A DNA stretch of 14,901 bases from Scenedesmus sp. ARA3. Taxonomy: Eukaryota; Chlorophyta; Chlorophyceae; Sphaeropleales; Scenedesmaceae. The DNA is taken from assembly GCA_004335835.1 (NCBI GenBank), contig RWJK01001204.1, forward strand, positions 1 to 14,901, written 5' to 3'. Below the pieces are notes generated by a model. That model saw nothing but the letters and a program-made list of their open reading frames with translations, was not told the origin of the DNA and did not search any database. Positions 7,001 through 14,784 of the stretch are shown piece after piece; position 1 is the stretch's first letter, and each line of letters opens with the position of its first letter. The position numbers and the translations under genes were made by a program.

Positions 7001-10000
7001 TGTGTTGCTCTGCCTGGCTGGGAGGTCATTGCAGTCGGCACTGCCAGGCCCTGCTCTGCCGGTGAGTCCTGCAGGATGTGCTGCTGCTTGCAGGAAAAGC
7101 TCGACCCTTGTGTGCTGCTGTTGACGTGTGGTTGCAACTGGAAGCTTGGCGTGGGTTCAACTGCATGCGGCGGCGTGTGATCCTCCTGCAATAATGCTTG
7201 CTGCTGTTGCATGCATGCATCTTGCGGCAATTGTGTACATCACCTAGCGTTGATGGCACCAGAGAGGTTGAGGGCTTCCAGCAGGCGTACTGCATGCTGT
7301 CTATATGCTTGGGTAATCACCGTCGCCCCTGCTGCTGCCGCCGCTGCTGCTGCCTCATGTCCTCTCTTGTGCAGGATCCTGGACCATTGGAGGCTTTCGC
7401 ACCTGCTGGATGTTCACCACTCATCATTTGCTGCTGCTGCTGTTGCTTTTGCTGCTGCCACATACACCTTCTCACCTGCAGGCTCCTGGAGCATCGGTGG
7501 CTTCGGCTCCTGCATTGCCTGCCCATCTGGCTCCACTTCAGACCCCATGGCTGCCTCCCCCTACGACTGCACCACCTGCCTGCCTGGCTGGGGCTCCACT
7601 GCTGGCGATGCGGGCACTGGCTCGCCCCAGGACAGCAACTTTGAGACATGCACGGCTTGCGAGTATGGCTTCTACTCGCCTGGCGGCACTGGCGCGTGCG
7701 TGGCCTGCGATGATAGGTGAGTGCTGCTGTGTGGCTCTTCTTGTGTTTGAGTGATGCACACTGCTGCTATAATTTGTGTTGTTTTTGGTACCACTATTTT
7801 GCTCCCATTTTCAGCTACTGATGGAAGGCCTGAGAGGTGGTGTCGCGGCTGGTGCTGCTGTACCTGGTATTGCCCATTTCCTGAAGCAAAACCTGCTCCT
7901 GCCGTTGGCTTTGCCCTGTATGTTTGGCCGCAGGTTCACAAGCCCAGCACTGTCAACCGACTCCACTGACTGCATCCCTCGCTTCAGCTCAGTGCAGCCT
8001 TACAGCAGCATTGCCTTCAACACATTGGCCGGTGATTCCTCCATCAGCTTTGCGGCAGCAGCAGCGGACGCAGCAAGCTGCCAGGCGGCCTGCAGCAGCA
8101 ACTGCCACTTCTGGGTGTTCCGGACTCAGCAGACAGATGGCAGCGACGGCTGCTGGCTGAAGAACACTACAGCCAACCCCAGCGCTGACACCTACATGGC
8201 ATACAAGGTCGCTGCCACCTCCGACTACATCGTGTGGCCAGCAAATGCAGGTGAGTGAGCATGAAGGCCACTGCTGCATGGAGGCTAGCCGCCCGTGGCT
8301 CGTTTGTTGGGATGGCGCAAGGCAGGAGAGCTCAAAGCAAGTGGTAGAAATAGCGAACTCGTGTTGCTGACATGCTCAGGAAACCACTTTTGCTTGTTCT
8401 CACTGTTCTGTGCTGCACTGTCTGCCTGCTTTGACCTGCAGTGGCGGATGCGCAGCTGGGCAACAGTGCAGCAATCGAGAGCGCCACCATCCCCAGCAAG
8501 TGCAGGGATGCTTGTGATGCGCAGTCCGCTTGCCTGGGCTACTGGGTGTCTGCTGGCAGTGCCGACAGCTGGCAGTGCAGGCTGATGGCTGGAGAATACC
8601 GCAAGGGTAAGGTGGCATACGTGCTTGGAACTGTGTTACATTACATTACATTACATTACATGCTCCACTCAACGAGGAGTGGGAACCCCAGTCAGGAGCC
8701 AACGAGAGGCTCATAGGGGGAGGAGGTTACACTGTCATTAAAGCTGTGCCCAGCATCTCGCCGGTCAATGTTTTCTGGCATTGACTCGCCAGACATACAA
8801 CTTTTGACTTCATAATAACAAGTGTCGTGTTGTGGTGGAAGTTGCTGGGAGTGCTGCTGGTCATGAGCAGCAGCAGCACATTATGAGAAGCAGCGTACAG
8901 TACAGGCAGCAGAGAGGTGCATCGGCAAAACTGTCTGTTTTCGAGTTAACCGACCAGCGCGTTGTGTCTTCCTGCTGCTGTGCGCAGGTGTTCAGAGCAG
9001 TGTGCGGGCGGAGCCATCCCGCATCAACATCGCCCCTTGGAACAACAACAGCTTTGCTGCCGCCCCACCGGCTGCAGTGGCACAGCCAGCACTGCCCTCA
9101 CCAGCCCCTGCAGTGCAAGGCAACACACTGCCAGCTCCTGTGCAGACCATACCTGCTGCAACTCCCTCCCCTGCCAGCCCTACACTTATAGTTGAGGTTG
9201 AGCCAGCCGCCAGCAACAGCGGCAGTCCCGCCATCTCTGACACTGTCAAGCCAAGCGCCCCTGCCATCAACGCCACCAGCCCTGCAGCCATCAACACGCC
9301 ACCAGCAAACAACAACAGCACCAGTCCTGCTAGCGTTGACGAGCCAGCTGCTGGAGACAACAGCATCAACTTGTCAAACAGGTACGAGACCAACGCTGCA
9401 GTGCCAGCCCCTGATGCCACGACAAATGCACCTACAAGCCCTGCAGTGCAGCAGCAGCCAGGAGGCGACAACACAACTGTGCTGTGGGCCGTAAATCCGT
9501 CAGCGTCCAACAGCACAGCGCCGGCCAACACATCTTCAGCCCTGAATGAGCAACAGCTGGAAGACAGCACCTCCAACACCAGCGCTGCTGGCGCGCAGTC
9601 ACCTTCACCCAATGCAGCTGCCCTGGCATCCAGCCCTGAACCATCTGTGAAGACAGCTGCTGCACACAACGTGCCACCTCAAAAGCACTCAGCAGCAGTG
9701 GATGACCTGCGAAGCGCTGCTGCCGCTGTTGGGTCCAGCCCTGCCCCTGGGCCTGCAGTCGCAGACCTGTCAGCAGACAAAGCTGGCAGCAGCAATGCTG
9801 ATCCTGTTGCCCGCACTTCAGCTGATGGTCAAGAGACACCAGTGGAAAACATTGGTCTTGAATATGGACACACTGCTGCGCCAAGTGAAGCCAGCAATGA
9901 GGGCGAGGAGGTTGTCACTGCCGCAGCTGTACCAAATGAAGCAGGCAGCGCGTCCACAAATGAAGCAAACAACAGTGCCCCGGTGCACATGCAGTCTGTG

Positions 10001-10066
10001 GGTCAAATTCCAGTGACTGAGCTTGTGTCCATCCCTTACAATACCACTTGCATGGGTTGCAGGTGA
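3816..10066 (+). CDS. Gene B: secreted cysteine-rich repeat protein with PAN-like modules and Pro/Ala/Ser-rich tail; carries a frameshift and a stop
   Basis: Twelve exons join in phase: 3816-4056, 4317-4562, 4992-5060, 5276-5350, 5534-5728, 5904-6260, 6578-6768, 6937-7061, 7482-7716, 7934-8250, 8442-8606 and 8988-10066. They give a protein of about 1,100 residues if the lesions are ignored. The start is fixed by a signal peptide (MTPRIGLCVLGVLLLCSTVLA). Next come many ephrin-receptor-like units, for example CSVGTYKEGINKKTSC and CPIGWFKSGFNTEEC. Two PAN/Apple-like modules and a cysteine-free low-complexity tail follow. A role at the cell surface or wall is inferred. The lesions are a one-base shift at 5007-5011 and TAG at 6956-6958, so as written the full protein cannot be made. 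All other exons, including the 1,079-base last one, are clean. No TGTAA signal occurs within about 1.7 kb after the stop. Confidence 0.75.
4563..4991 (+). other. Gene B intron 2
   Basis: This phase-1 intron (GTGAGA...CTTGCAG) is filled with near-copies of acceptor-like CCTGCAGGA and CTTGCAGGA strings (around 4645, 4862, 4925). An in-phase open stretch after the CCTGCAG at 4648 is cysteine-rich, but only through TGC runs. It lacks the CPxG pattern, so I do not call an exon there. Confidence 0.5.
5007..5011 (+). other. Apparent one-base frameshift in gene B exon 3
   Basis: The exon enters from phase 1 reading ECPGSLG. It must leave in another frame, reading SKSVADCSAPAGHFYR, to join GQQAMPCSVGTYKEG. 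In the entry frame a TGA follows at 5027-5029. In the exit frame a TAG sits at 5007-5009. One surplus G in the run TAGGG would explain both. No other acceptor with a plausible tract repairs it. Confidence 0.7.
5258..5272 (+). repeat. (CTG)5 directly before a splice acceptor
   Basis: Five CTG units run into CAG|GGCCAG at the 5275/5276 acceptor of gene B exon 4. They stand where a pyrimidine tract would be expected. Confidence 0.9.
6261..6577 (+). other. Gene B intron 6
   Basis: A phase-0 intron (GTGAGC...CTAACAG) with no coding signal. Its only notable content is the CTG run at the 3' end. Confidence 0.7.
6550..6570 (+). repeat. (CTG)7 directly before a splice acceptor
   Basis: Seven CTG units lie just before CTAACAG, the acceptor at 6577. 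CTAAC also resembles a branch-point consensus, placed unusually close to the AG. This is the second CTG run at an acceptor in gene B. Confidence 0.9.
6956..6958 (+). other. In-frame TAG in gene B exon 8
   Basis: Exon 6937-7061 enters in phase 2 (AG+G = Arg) and reads RPCAQCG, TAG, then GLTTARSGSTNVYDC. Both sides keep the repeat pattern; compare CGAGLLTDKPGATAEDDC earlier in the protein. I checked the AGs at 6949, 6958, 6971 and 6980: none gives an acceptor that skips the TAG and keeps the downstream frame. Confidence 0.75.
7062..7481 (+). other. Gene B intron 8
   Basis: This phase-1 intron (GTGAGT...CCTGCAG) is rich in CTG runs around 7330-7355 and 7430-7458. It contains the decayed copy of the next exon's start at 7375. 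Confidence 0.65.
7375..7409 (+). repeat. Decayed copy of the start of gene B exon 9
   Basis: After GTGCAG at 7374 the sequence reads GSWTIGGFRTC in phase 1. This is nearly the same as GSWSIGGFGSC, the start of the real exon at 7482, also after a CAG. The two starts are 107 bases apart, so the copy is out of frame with the rest of the exon. It then runs into CTG-rich DNA. A partial tandem duplication that kept a working-looking acceptor is the simplest reading. Confidence 0.6.
7934..8606 (+). other. Gene B PAN/Apple-like pair (exons 10 and 11)
   Basis: Exon 7934-8250 enters in phase 2 and contains ASCQAACSSNCHFWVF and, later, GCWLKNTTANP. Exon 8442-8606 is phase 1 at both ends and contains KCRDACDAQSACLGYW and WQCRLMAGEYRKG. 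The CxxxC...C..(W/F) pattern followed by a lone Cys before a hydrophobic residue is typical of PAN/Apple folds, which bind proteins or sugars. Gene A's last exon has the same pair. The family call rests on pattern only. Confidence 0.6.
8607..8987 (+). other. Gene B intron 11 with (TTACA)5
   Basis: A phase-1 intron (GTAAGG...GCGCAG). Bases 8636-8660 are five perfect TTACA units. The rest shows CAG-rich DNA but no coding signal. Confidence 0.75.
8988..10066 (+). other. Gene B Pro/Ala/Ser/Asn/Thr-rich tail exon
   Basis: A single open exon of about 358 residues joins in phase 1 after the second PAN module. It is almost free of Cys, aromatic and Leu-rich segments, and rich in P, A, S, N and T (for example PALPSPAPAVQG, NNNSTSPASV). 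This recalls hydroxyproline-rich or mucin-like stalks of algal wall proteins, with many potential N- and O-glycosylation sites. Acidic patches appear near the end. It closes with TCMGCR and TGA at 10064-10066, unless the TGA is spliced away (see 10211-10298). Confidence 0.75.
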
Positions 10067-10210
10067 ATAGCGCCCTGTGGTGTGTAGTACATCATACTGC
10101 AGCAGTGCTTTGGCCAACGCCATGCTGCTCTGGCATGTCACTCACATGGATTATGTCGGTGTTGCAAACATATCTGTGTGGCTGATTAGTGCAGCGCCTG
10201 CAGGCTGCAG

Positions 10211-10298
10211 TTGGACATTCCAACATTCAAGCAGCATGTCGCCTTGCGTGACCGCTGCCATTGGCTACTACGCGGCTTATTTCATTCATTATAAATGA
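10211..10298 (+). other. Possible extra last exon of gene B
   Basis: CAG|GTGAAT at 10062/10063 can serve as a phase-2 donor just before the TGA. Two acceptors follow, with AG at 10202-10203 and 10209-10210. Use of the second gives CMGCSWTFQHSSSMSPC then VTAAIGYYAAYFIHYK and a TGA at 10296-10298. Use of the first gives RLQLDIPTFKQHVALRDRC and a TAA at 10292-10294. The second reading shares CVTAA...YYA with an exon-like segment at about 12400, which favours it. The donor is weaker than others in the gene. Confidence 0.4.
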
Positions 10299-10358
10299 TG
10301 CCCTTAAAGTGTTTCTGGTTTGAGTGCTTAGTGTTCTGGTGTCACACCTGCTTGGTGT

Positions 10359-10418
10359 GCATAGGATGCATGTCATGACATAGTTTATGCATAGGAAGCA
10401 TTTCACTACGTAGTTCAT
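10359..10418 (+). repeat. 30-base tandem repeat, two diverged copies
   Basis: Copies at 10359-10388 and 10389-10418 both begin GCATAGGA and agree at 24 of 30 positions by my count. The array is noncoding. Confidence 0.8.
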
Positions 10419-10671
10419 GCACTGACTGGGCGATGGCTGTGCACTGAAGTTCTGTCTTTCAGTCGGCTGCTGCCGTATGCATTAGCTGACCATCACCGTG
10501 ACCTTGGATCAGTGTTCAAGCATTGCAAACATCATGATTGTGTACCCATATTGCATATTTGCATGCCTGCACATCGTCAGCCGCCCTGACAGCGGCACTG
10601 TGCTCTTCTGAAAGCTGTTGATCAGCTGTATGGATCATCCCAGGCCTTAGGCCAACCTGTGTTTGGATCCA

Positions 10672-10780
10672 GCTAAACATGTGGTGAATGTCTTATGAAT
10701 GAAGGCTAGTTCTTGCATGTGTTCTGGTTTGGCTAGACATTTGGTGAGTGCTCTAGGAAAATGTCAGTACTTGCATGGTC
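10672..10780 (+). repeat. About 60-base tandem repeat, two diverged copies
   Basis: GCTAAACATGTGGTGAATG at 10672 and GCTAGACATTTGGTGAGTG at 10732 start two units exactly 60 bases apart. Both later contain a TTGCATG-type string. Similarity is moderate and fades at the end, where the ORF at 10775 begins. Confidence 0.6.
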
Positions 10781-10984
10781 CCATGGTGCGCACTGGTTGC
10801 CTTGCTGCTGTTAACAGCAGGGAGCCAGCATATGCCCCATAATCATGTTAGGTGTCAATGCACTTTGCTTGTCCATGGCAACCAGATCTGCCATAGTCGC
10901 TGTGTTTGGGTTGTGCTTCTGATGCGCCCCATTGCAGCATGTGTGCATGCATTATGCAATTATCGTTATGGTCGCACGCTGTGA
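10775..10984 (+). CDS. Small ORF with signal-peptide-like start
   Basis: The ATG at 10775 opens MVPWCALVALLLLTAGSQ, a good secretion leader, followed by CQC and further Cys residues to a TGA at 10982-10984. It could be the first exon of gene C or a chance ORF in CTG-rich DNA. A donor (GTGTCA) after codon 26 is possible but weak. No homologue is recognised. Confidence 0.25.
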   Translation: MVPWCALVALLLLTAGSQHMPHNHVRCQCTLLVHGNQICHSRCVWVVLLMRPIAACVHALCNYRYGRTL

Positions 10985-11613
10985 TGAGCATGGCGAAACA
11001 CGTAAACATGATGCTTTTTGCACACATGTGTGGCATGTGTGGAGTGCTGTTAGCAGAAGTAATGTTCAGCTGATGGCGTCTTCCACTGTTTGGTAGCCTT
11101 TGGGTGTAGCAGGGGGCTGTAGGTTTGCTGCTGCTTCAGCCGTTGCTGACTGTCTTTCCATGTAGGCATTGCATCAATGCAGTGCTGCCAGCACAGAAGA
11201 AAGCAATAATGCGTCCTCTTGCACCTGCAGAGCGTTATGCGGCAAACAGAAGCAGCTGTGGCTTGAATAGCATCATGTAGCAGGCTTACATGGTGTAGTA
11301 TCATACTAAGGACATGCGTTTGTTGTGCTGTGGCCGCTGCTGTGGCAGCAACCAGCTGGATGGCAGCAGACATGACTAGTGGGGGACTCGACACCACCTC
11401 TGCTGCACATGCAAGGGTCGTACTTGCATATTTTTGCCCGCATTCGCAGCCCCCAAGGCCTAGCTGCTGCCAACCTTTGATTTGTTATTCCCTGGCACCC
11501 GTCAAGCTTGGTATGCGCAAGCCATAGTGCATTGTGTGCAAACGCTGCACCAGGCCATGCCTACACACTTAGGTGCAGTGCATGGTGCCAAGCCTGATCC
11601 ATCCCTACCGCAG

Positions 11614-12662
11614 GTGGCCATCTATAGACGATGCATGAAAGCATGTGCAGTAACATACAAGTAAGATGGTACATGCAGTGAACAACCAGAAGTCCCGGAC
11701 TCCACGTGGCGACACCTCTCACTTTTCGCACTACTACTTCAATAAGCAAAGAAGCACAACGCGCCAAACAACGCTGCCAAAATGTGCCACACATCCTGCG
11801 TAGTACGCTCTGGTACAGCCAGCACTTGGCTCAGCCAGCAACATATGTCTTGCATTGCACAGCCTGCCAACCGCAGCTTATGACACTGACCACGTCACAT
11901 GCACCTGCACTTCATTTCTGGATGCAGTGACAAACACATGCATGGCTTCCTTTGAAGTTCCCAGGCCAGGAAACAAGTGCCTCATGGTCCCCCAAAACTG
12001 CGGTGCTGAGGGCAGCAGCGGGCAGCTGATAAATGTTGTGCCTGCAGGATCAGCTTGCCAACCTACAACACCAGCCATACACGTGTGTAAGTTGTGTAAG
12101 CTACAGCACACACCATCCCTTCCAACCGCTTTGACTTATGTAAGTAAGTAACACCAGCAGCAGCAGCACCTGCAACACATGCAGGCGGCCTGGGCCGCTG
12201 AAATAGTAAAGCAATCAAAGTGTCAGTCAGGCACTTGCTGCCCCTGCAGAGGCGACATCACCACACTGCACACCAGCCCAGAAGACCAGCTACGGCAGCA
12301 CACAATACTACTGGCAATGTGCAGTCAAGGGCATGCGTTAGGCCGGGCACTTGAGACAGCAACCTTCCCAGGGCTGCATGAGACGGCCAAACCAACTCCG
12401 CACAAAGAACTGCGTGACTGCTGCAGCACTTGTTGTTTCCTACTATGCCAGCATGCACTGCAGTTTCAACTGTCGGCCTGCGTTTCTACGCACGGCTGAG
12501 GGCAGCTGCATGGTTGCAGCACATTCGCCTTGGTCACATGCTTTGATATCATAGTGGTGCAAAGCAGCGCCACACCAGCTGCTGCTGCTGCTGCTGCTGC
12601 TGAACCAGCTGTGACAGGCCGACTCCACTGCCTTCATCATGACCTTTAGCAGCAGCAGCAGC

Positions 12663-12710
<48 letters not shown>

Positions 12711-13391
12711 TGCCACTACCAGCAGCCTCGCAGAGGCAATGCAACCATTGCATTGCATGCATGCTGGCTTTGCAGGAACTTATTACTCCCGGAAAATCAC
12801 TGTGCTTAGCCCCGTTGCCATGCTGTAGCGCTGCACTGCGTGTACAGCAGGGAAGCGCACAGATGACCAAGCATCACAGCCATTGCAGTGCATGCATGCT
12901 GGGTTTGTCGTGCACAGATGGCCATGCATCAAAGCAATGACTCATGCTGCAGCAGCAGCAGGCCTGCAGCTGTGCACACAGCTTCATCATGTAGGGTGCA
13001 GTCTGTGCACCCCCAAAGTTCCACTATTGAAGAACACGCAGGCAGGCTGTAAAACCATCCAACCAACAACACCAGAGAACAAATGCTGCAGCTCCATCAC
13101 AGCTGCACAAATAGTCGTGCAGCAATCACAGTCAGCAGGTATGCACCTACTGCTGTGGCCCACCCTCCCAAGCATACACAGCATGAGAGAAACCGTCAAG
13201 CAGCTTTCTGCTTTGTAGCTGCAGGCAGCAAAGCAGGATCATAGCCAAGAGATCACAGCTAACTCCATACACATGCATGTGTTTTTGCTATGCAGCAGGT
13301 TCAAGCGGGCTGCAGCGGTCATGCTGCAGCTGCAATACGCAAGGGCGCCGGCCTTGCAATGCCGCATCACATCTCACACCAACAGGTCAGC
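11614..13391 (+). pseudogene. Gene C: exon-like pieces of a third cysteine-rich relative, not joinable
   Basis: Two pieces join well. Exon 11614-11660 (CMKACAVTY, phase 2, donor GTAAGA) joins 11863-12086 (HVTCTCTSFLDAVTNTC, NKCLMVPQNC, donor GTAAGT). A piece from 12252 reads HCTPAQKTSYGSTQYYWQC. It meets TAG at 12339-12341, then continues in the same frame as NCVTAAALVVSYYASMHC. A piece at 12829 reads RCTACTAGKRTDDQAS. Around 12960-13060, CSCAHSFIM and TQAGCKTIQPTTPENKC lie in different frames. A last piece, 13299-13391, reads CCSCNTQGRRPCNAA. No chain of strong splice sites links them all. The segment is a decayed paralogue, the 3' end of a larger gene, or a gene I have modelled incompletely. 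Confidence 0.45.
12579..12709. repeat. Inverted trinucleotide pair: (CTG)8 facing (CAG)8-TAG-(CAG)11
   Basis: CTG units fill 12579-12602. CAG units fill 12650-12673 and 12677-12709, with a single TAG interruption at 12674-12676. The two arms are complementary and separated by 47 bases, so a long hairpin is possible. Long Gln, Ala, Ser or Cys runs in various frames are shadows of this repeat. Confidence 0.97.
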
Positions 13392-13645
13392 TGCACAGCT
13401 GCTGCAGCAGCATTTCATCAGCAAGGAATGAAGGTTTAGATGCCAGCAGCTGCGCTTCTAGAAGATCAGATCTGACGCCGTCAAAGCTGCACAAAGACTG
13501 CGTCTAGCTGTTGGTTGCATTAGGCAGGCCAGAAACCGCATGCAGAACACTGAAATGGTGCTGCTGCACACAAAGTGTTGCAGCAACACCAGGAACAGAT
13601 CTACCATGATCTGTGCCATGATAGTCGCTTGCAACAGCTACGCGA
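13392..13645. other. Unassigned stretch after gene C
   Basis: No clear gene is seen. A 15-base string TTGCAACAGCTACGC occurs twice, at 13629-13643 and 13646-13660, a 17-base-period tandem pair. Confidence 0.5.
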
Positions 13646-14068
13646 TTGCAACAGCTACGCAACAGCATACTAGTACCAATCATAGCGCGCAGCAGATACA
13701 TTGAGTGCTTGATGGCAACACACTATAATGGCAACATGACAGAGATGCAAGGGCAACAGGCAACTGTCCAGCTGCACGACAGCGAAGCTCACACCAGCAG
13801 GCTGCTGCCGTCATGCGTTGTGGCACAAAATGCAGCACGTGGTTGGCATCAGGCACAGCAACCACCCCTTCCTGGCCGCAAATTTATTGGTTGTTCTGAA
13901 AGCAGCAAACAAAATCAGCTACAGCAGGCCATAATGATAGTAGGAGCCTGTGGGGCTCTGTTGAGCATCCTTGGGAAGAAGGCGCCCACGAGCCAATCAC
14001 CTCAGCCAGCTGGGAACACAGCCTGGTTGGTGCAGGCCGAATACCAAACAGCAACAGCAGGAAAGTAG
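13646..14068 (+). CDS. Hypothetical ORF with a possible membrane segment
   Basis: This is an open frame of about 140 codons with a TTG, not ATG, at its left end, so it may be an exon rather than a gene. Residues 95-109 (AIMIVGACGALLSIL, about 13928-13972) are hydrophobic and followed by KK, as at the inner side of a single membrane anchor. The upstream part has CVVAQNAARGWHQAQ and a lone FIGC. It might be a terminal anchor exon of gene C. No family is recognised, and the codon pattern is only moderately gene-like. Confidence 0.3.
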   Translation: MQQLRNSILVPIIARSRYIECLMATHYNGNMTEMQGQQATVQLHDSEAHTSRLLPSCVVAQNAARGWHQAQQPPLPGRKFIGCSESSKQNQLQQAIMIVGACGALLSILGKKAPTSQSPQPAGNTAWLVQAEYQTATAGK

Positions 14069-14101
14069 GCAAGCCGTCCAGCAGGTATGCTGCAGGGGCA
14101 G

Positions 14102-14224
<123 letters not shown>

Positions 14225-14784
14225 ATGCATGATGGTTGAATTGCAACAGCAGGCCGTGTATCCTCGAAAGACACAGCAGCTCACCATCACCTGCTGCCCT
14301 TCACTAGCAGCAGGACCAACAAGCAAGCATTAGCAGCAGCATGGATAATGCAAGAAAGGCAACACAATCACCAAGCTGATCAAAGCAAAGCAAGAATATG
14401 CACCGAACGCCAACCAGTTGCATGTGCACCCTTCGTAACACAAACAACCATGCATGTTCAGAGTACCACCGGACCCGCATGCTCTGTAAAATGCTGCTGC
14501 TGTCATTCACACAAAACCCATGCAGCTGTGTCTCCCGGTTGTGGCATGCAGCATAGGCACCATGCAAAACCTACATACGCAGTCTGCCCAGGTCCCTTTC
14601 TCTCGCGTGCAGTCACAGCACCAGCAGTACCTGTGCAGTCATGACTGTGTGATCACACACTATGCATGCACCTGTGCAGTCGTTGGCCGTCCCACTTAAC
14701 TTCTCGAAGCAAAAAAATAAAATAAAGTATAAGTAAAGTAAAGTGAAGCATATGCAGCAGCTGCGCTGCAGCTGGTCTCAGCAA
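14225..14784. other. Noncoding stretch with purine tract
   Basis: I see no supported gene. A (+)-strand A/G-rich tract with few pyrimidines runs over 14711-14748 (AAAAAAATAAAATAAAGTAT and onward). ACCTGTGCAGTC occurs twice, near 14630 and 14670. One TGTAA lies near 14485. Confidence 0.5.

Larger units (their letters stand above)
4317..7716 (+). other. Gene B ephrin-receptor-like (GCC2/GCC3-like) repeat region
   Basis: Exons 2-9 encode repeated units of the form CPxG(T/Y/W)...(S/T)xxxxxC. Clear examples are CPLGTTTPSTGATTAAAC, CMPCPAGLTTQSTKS, CKPCGAGLLTDKPGATAEDD, ECPAGYYNAGFDLRPC and CTACEYGFYSPGGTGAC. Potential N-glycosylation sites (NASS, NNS, NAS, NCS) are scattered through it. Introns fall in phases 0, 1 and 2, so the exons are not simple symmetric shuffling units. 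Such modules are disulphide-bonded and extracellular in the known families; the ligand here is unknown. Both lesions lie in this region. Confidence 0.7.
10299..11613. other. Gene-poor spacer between genes B and C
   Basis: Apart from two diverged tandem repeats and a signal-peptide-like ORF, I see no supported gene. An open stretch after TTCCATGTAG at 11165 reads Cys-rich (QCSAASTEESNNASSC, then CTCRALC). It may be an early exon of gene C, but it has no good donor. Confidence 0.5.

Noticed and set aside
8992..9669. Minus-strand ORF of 225 codons
   Set aside because: It is the antisense of gene B's low-complexity exon. The GC-rich Ala/Ser/Thr codons leave the reverse frame open, and it has no splice or domain support of its own.
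12826..12828. In-frame TAG before RCTACTAGKRTDD as further evidence for a sense UAG
   Set aside because: This TAG can itself be the AG of a splice acceptor (CCATGCTGTAG followed by CGCTGC), so it does not count as a coding TAG.
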